Assembly (NCBI GenBank): GCA_022563115.1 | Contig: JADFNY010000135.1 | Location: 1-8,911 of the forward strand | Length of the DNA stretch: 8,911 bases | Direction: 5' to 3' | From: Acidobacteriota bacterium | GTDB lineage: Bacteria > Acidobacteriota > UBA890 | Part shown: positions 7,523 to 8,911 of the stretch, in pieces | How the letters are laid out: each line of letters starts with the position of its first letter | Position numbering within the stretch: the first letter of the stretch is position 1 | Position numbers and translations under genes: made by a program | Notes under the pieces: model-generated | The model's input: only the letters and a program-made list of their open reading frames with translations | The model's database searches: none | Told to the model about the DNA's origin: nothing

Positions 7523-7819
7523 CTGCATTATATGTACTGTTTCTAATAGATCTGGACTGGGTTTATGAGCAACCTTATCTTTAATTGTTCGAAAGTGTGG
7601 AATTGGAAGCTTCTCTACAGGTGGCTCCGAAAGGAAAAAATACCCTAAAGGTGTCAGAGTAGCTTTTGCTAAAGCTTCTATTTGTCGAAGAGTCGGGTCT
7701 GCGCTACCTGCAATCCATTCATCTAATCGTGGAAACTTTTTTTGTAAGTCCTTAACGGTTTGATCAGAACGTTCCAGTGCCCAACGCAAAACCTTATCTT
7801 TAACTTCAACTCGGCTCAT
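7508..7819 (-). CDS. XRE/ImmA-type regulator, N-terminal fragment
   Basis: About 104 residues, from ATG at 7819 to the border. A helix-turn-helix of the XRE type covers roughly residues 12-52 (LRWALERSDQTVKDLQKKFP, then LDEWIAGSADPTLRQIEALA). It is followed by ATLTPLGYFFLSEPPVEKLP and IPHFRT, the linker that typifies proteins with an XRE domain joined to an ImmA/IrrE (DUF955) zinc metallopeptidase. Related proteins act as antitoxins in addiction modules or as phage and mobile-element regulators, cutting a partner repressor. The fragment ends in VHIMQRRQSW; family members continue with a peptidase domain carrying HExxH, which is missing here, and the seven residues after Trp104 are read from segment B. 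The start MSRVEV is preferred over a TTG four codons earlier because it overlaps the stop of the ORF upstream (ATGA). Confidence 0.75.
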
Positions 7820-7974
7820 ATTCCAGCCCAAAAAAAGAGGTGATTACTTTCGATGTTTACTGGCCTATTCTCAATGCGTTTTTGAATAAAGATTCTTCTC
7901 AACTTCCCTTTAGAATAATCATTGATTTGTAACGCACAATATAATAATGGGGCAAAATGCCATTCAATACAACC
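7816..7974 (-). CDS. C-terminal end of an unidentified ORF upstream of the XRE/ImmA gene
   Basis: About 50 residues ending EWHFAPLLYCALQINDYSKG, then KLRRIFIQKRIENRPVNIES, then NHLFFWAGI and TGA. The stop overlaps the ATG of the XRE/ImmA gene by four bases. The frame stays open through AT-rich DNA, and the residues look protein-like (a hydrophobic patch followed by a basic stretch), but I recognise no family. The N-terminal part is lost at the border with segment D, and the open frame beyond about 7975 is only the shadow of the DUF58 gene. It could be the upstream partner in an addiction-type operon, or a chance frame over a leader region. Confidence 0.35.
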   Translation of the reverse strand, partial: GCIEWHFAPLLYCALQINDYSKGKLRRIFIQKRIENRPVNIESNHLFFWAGI

Positions 7975-8863
7975 TCTCCCGTTTGGACAAAAAGGCGTAG
8001 AGGGCTTTGTCGAAGGGCATCGAAGTGTCGATCGGGTGGTAGTCGATTCTTGACTGGCGGCAGGCAGAGGCAATCTCTTCAGAAAAATCAGAAACCGCTC
8101 TGGCATAATGCCCTTTGATCTGATAAGGCAGAGTGGTCAGCTCTTCGCCGGTTTCCATATCTTTAAATATCGCTTCAGACGGAAAAGCAAAATCACGTTC
8201 GCGCGGGTCCAGAATATGAAAGACTATAACCTCGTGCTTGTTGTACCTGAAATGCTTGAGTCCGGAGATAATTTTGTCGGCCTCGTCAAGCAGGTCGGAC
8301 AATATAATAACCAGCCCGCGCCTTTTGATACGTTCGGCCATTTCGTGTAAAGTCGTGGTAATATCGGTTTTGTCCGATGGCGCTTGCCGGGACAGTTCGT
8401 TTAAGAGAACATGCAGATGTCCAGATTTTGAGCGCGGCGGAATATACTGCCGGAGTTTTTCATCAAAAGTCACCAGGCCGACTGCGTCTCTTTGCTTGAG
8501 CATCATGTACGACAGCGCACCGCATAACAAGCGGGCATAATCCATTTTAGTGATGCGGTCTCCGGACTGGTAGGCCATCGAGGCCGAGCAGTCCAGCAGC
8601 AGATAGGCTTTGAGATTGGTTTCTTCTTCGAACTGTTTGATATAATAGCGGTCGGATTTGGCGTAAACTTTCCAGTCGATGTCGCGGATATTATCACCCG
8701 GCATATACTGGCGGTGCTCGGCGAACTCTACCGAAAATCCGTGATAGGGTGATTTGTGAAGGCCGGCGATGAATCCTTCGACCACCATGCGGGCGCGGAT
8801 TTCCATCCCTTTTAGTTTGGAGACAATCTCCGGGTCGAGGTATTGCTGATAGCTTGTGTTCAT
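7964..8863 (-). CDS. DUF58 / von Willebrand A-like domain protein
   Basis: A 299-residue soluble protein without a signal peptide. The N-terminal part has GLHKSPYHGFSVEFAEHRQY followed by MPGDNIRDIDWKVYAKSDR (about residues 54-72), the DUF58 signature. A vWA-like fold follows, with the metal-ion site motif DCSAS (91-95), a possible Thr in the TDITTT stretch (about 166-171) and SDLLDEAD (189-196). DUF58 proteins are usually encoded next to a MoxR-type AAA+ ATPase and vWA/Bat proteins, and are thought to help assemble or activate partner complexes with metal-dependent protein binding; the exact role is unknown. The length is normal for the family. The ATG overlaps the TAA of the upstream gene (TAATG), so it belongs to an operon transcribed leftward. 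Style and base composition suggest Bacteroidota/Calditrichota/Zixibacteria-like bacteria, unlike segment B. Confidence 0.92.
   Translation of the reverse strand: MNTSYQQYLDPEIVSKLKGMEIRARMVVEGFIAGLHKSPYHGFSVEFAEHRQYMPGDNIRDIDWKVYAKSDRYYIKQFEEETNLKAYLLLDCSASMAYQSGDRITKMDYARLLCGALSYMMLKQRDAVGLVTFDEKLRQYIPPRSKSGHLHVLLNELSRQAPSDKTDITTTLHEMAERIKRRGLVIILSDLLDEADKIISGLKHFRYNKHEVIVFHILDPRERDFAFPSEAIFKDMETGEELTTLPYQIKGHYARAVSDFSEEIASACRQSRIDYHPIDTSMPFDKALYAFLSKRERLY
7966..7990. other. Probable segment C/D border
   Basis: The AT-rich DNA of the XRE/ImmA locus gives way to the intermediate-GC DUF58 gene near its stop codon. The last residues of the DUF58 protein (about FLSKRERL) look natural, while the final Tyr and stop may already come from segment C. 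The exact point cannot be fixed. Confidence 0.4.
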
Positions 8864-8911
8864 TATTTTTTTAGCGCCGGTTTTTCAAGCAGGTTTACGT
8901 AAATGACAAAG
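8863..8911 (-). CDS. C-terminal end of the gene upstream of DUF58 (partial)
   Basis: Fifteen codons, FVIYVNLLEKPALKK, then TAA, sharing one base with the DUF58 start (TAATG). By gene order in other genomes a MoxR-type ATPase would be expected here, but these residues are too few to identify and the short hydrophobic part does not clearly match a MoxR end. Confidence 0.45.
   Translation of the reverse strand, partial: FVIYVNLLEKPALKK

Noticed and set aside
7966..8106. N-terminal extension of the unidentified ORF upstream of the XRE/ImmA gene
   Set aside because: Beyond about 7975 the frame is Pro/Ser/Thr-rich and overlaps the DUF58 coding sequence in another frame.

Overview
The window reads as a mosaic. 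One long GC-rich block lies between shorter AT-richer pieces that do not match it in base composition or codon use, and genes are cut at the borders. By eye there are four segments: A (1 to about 345, moderate to low GC), B (about 363 to 7515, high GC), C (about 7520 to 7970, AT-rich) and D (about 7970 to 8911, intermediate GC). The B/C border cuts a HAD-hydrolase gene and an XRE/ImmA-type gene on opposite strands within a few bases of each other. The simplest reading is a chimeric metagenome or single-cell contig. Real recombination is possible but cannot be separated from artefact here.

Segment B looks like a chromosome fragment of a GC-rich Gram-negative bacterium. Remnants of MacB/ADOP-type FtsX permeases and a secreted PQQ-repeat protein beginning 'NWPAFRGPG' fit Acidobacteriota or a similar phylum, but this is a guess from protein style. 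On the minus strand it holds an SGNH/AlgX-like secreted protein overlapping by ATGA an MBOAT (AlgI/DltB-like) O-acyltransferase, together a probable cell-surface polysaccharide O-acetylation pair, and then a membrane histidine kinase without a receiver domain. Two tandem C-terminal scraps of FtsX-like ABC permeases fill 4541-4925. On the plus strand follow an AsmA-like gene with an apparent pair of compensating frameshifts (one at a G9 run), a strong hairpin, a signal-peptide-bearing PQQ/BamB-like beta-propeller protein, and the first ~60 codons of a HAD phosphatase that overlaps the propeller gene by GTGA.

Segment A carries two very small membrane-protein genes in tandem (59 and 30 residues) with a good Shine-Dalgarno between them. 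Segment C carries the N-terminal half of an XRE-type regulator of the kind normally fused to an ImmA/IrrE zinc peptidase, preceded and possibly translationally coupled to the C-terminal end of an unidentified ORF. Segment D carries a complete DUF58/von Willebrand A-like protein and the last codons of the gene upstream of it.

I see no RNA gene, CRISPR array, transposase or complete defence system. The pieces most deserving a second look are the segment borders, the tandem permease scraps, the AsmA frameshift pair, the segment A micro-operon and the truncated ImmA-type locus.
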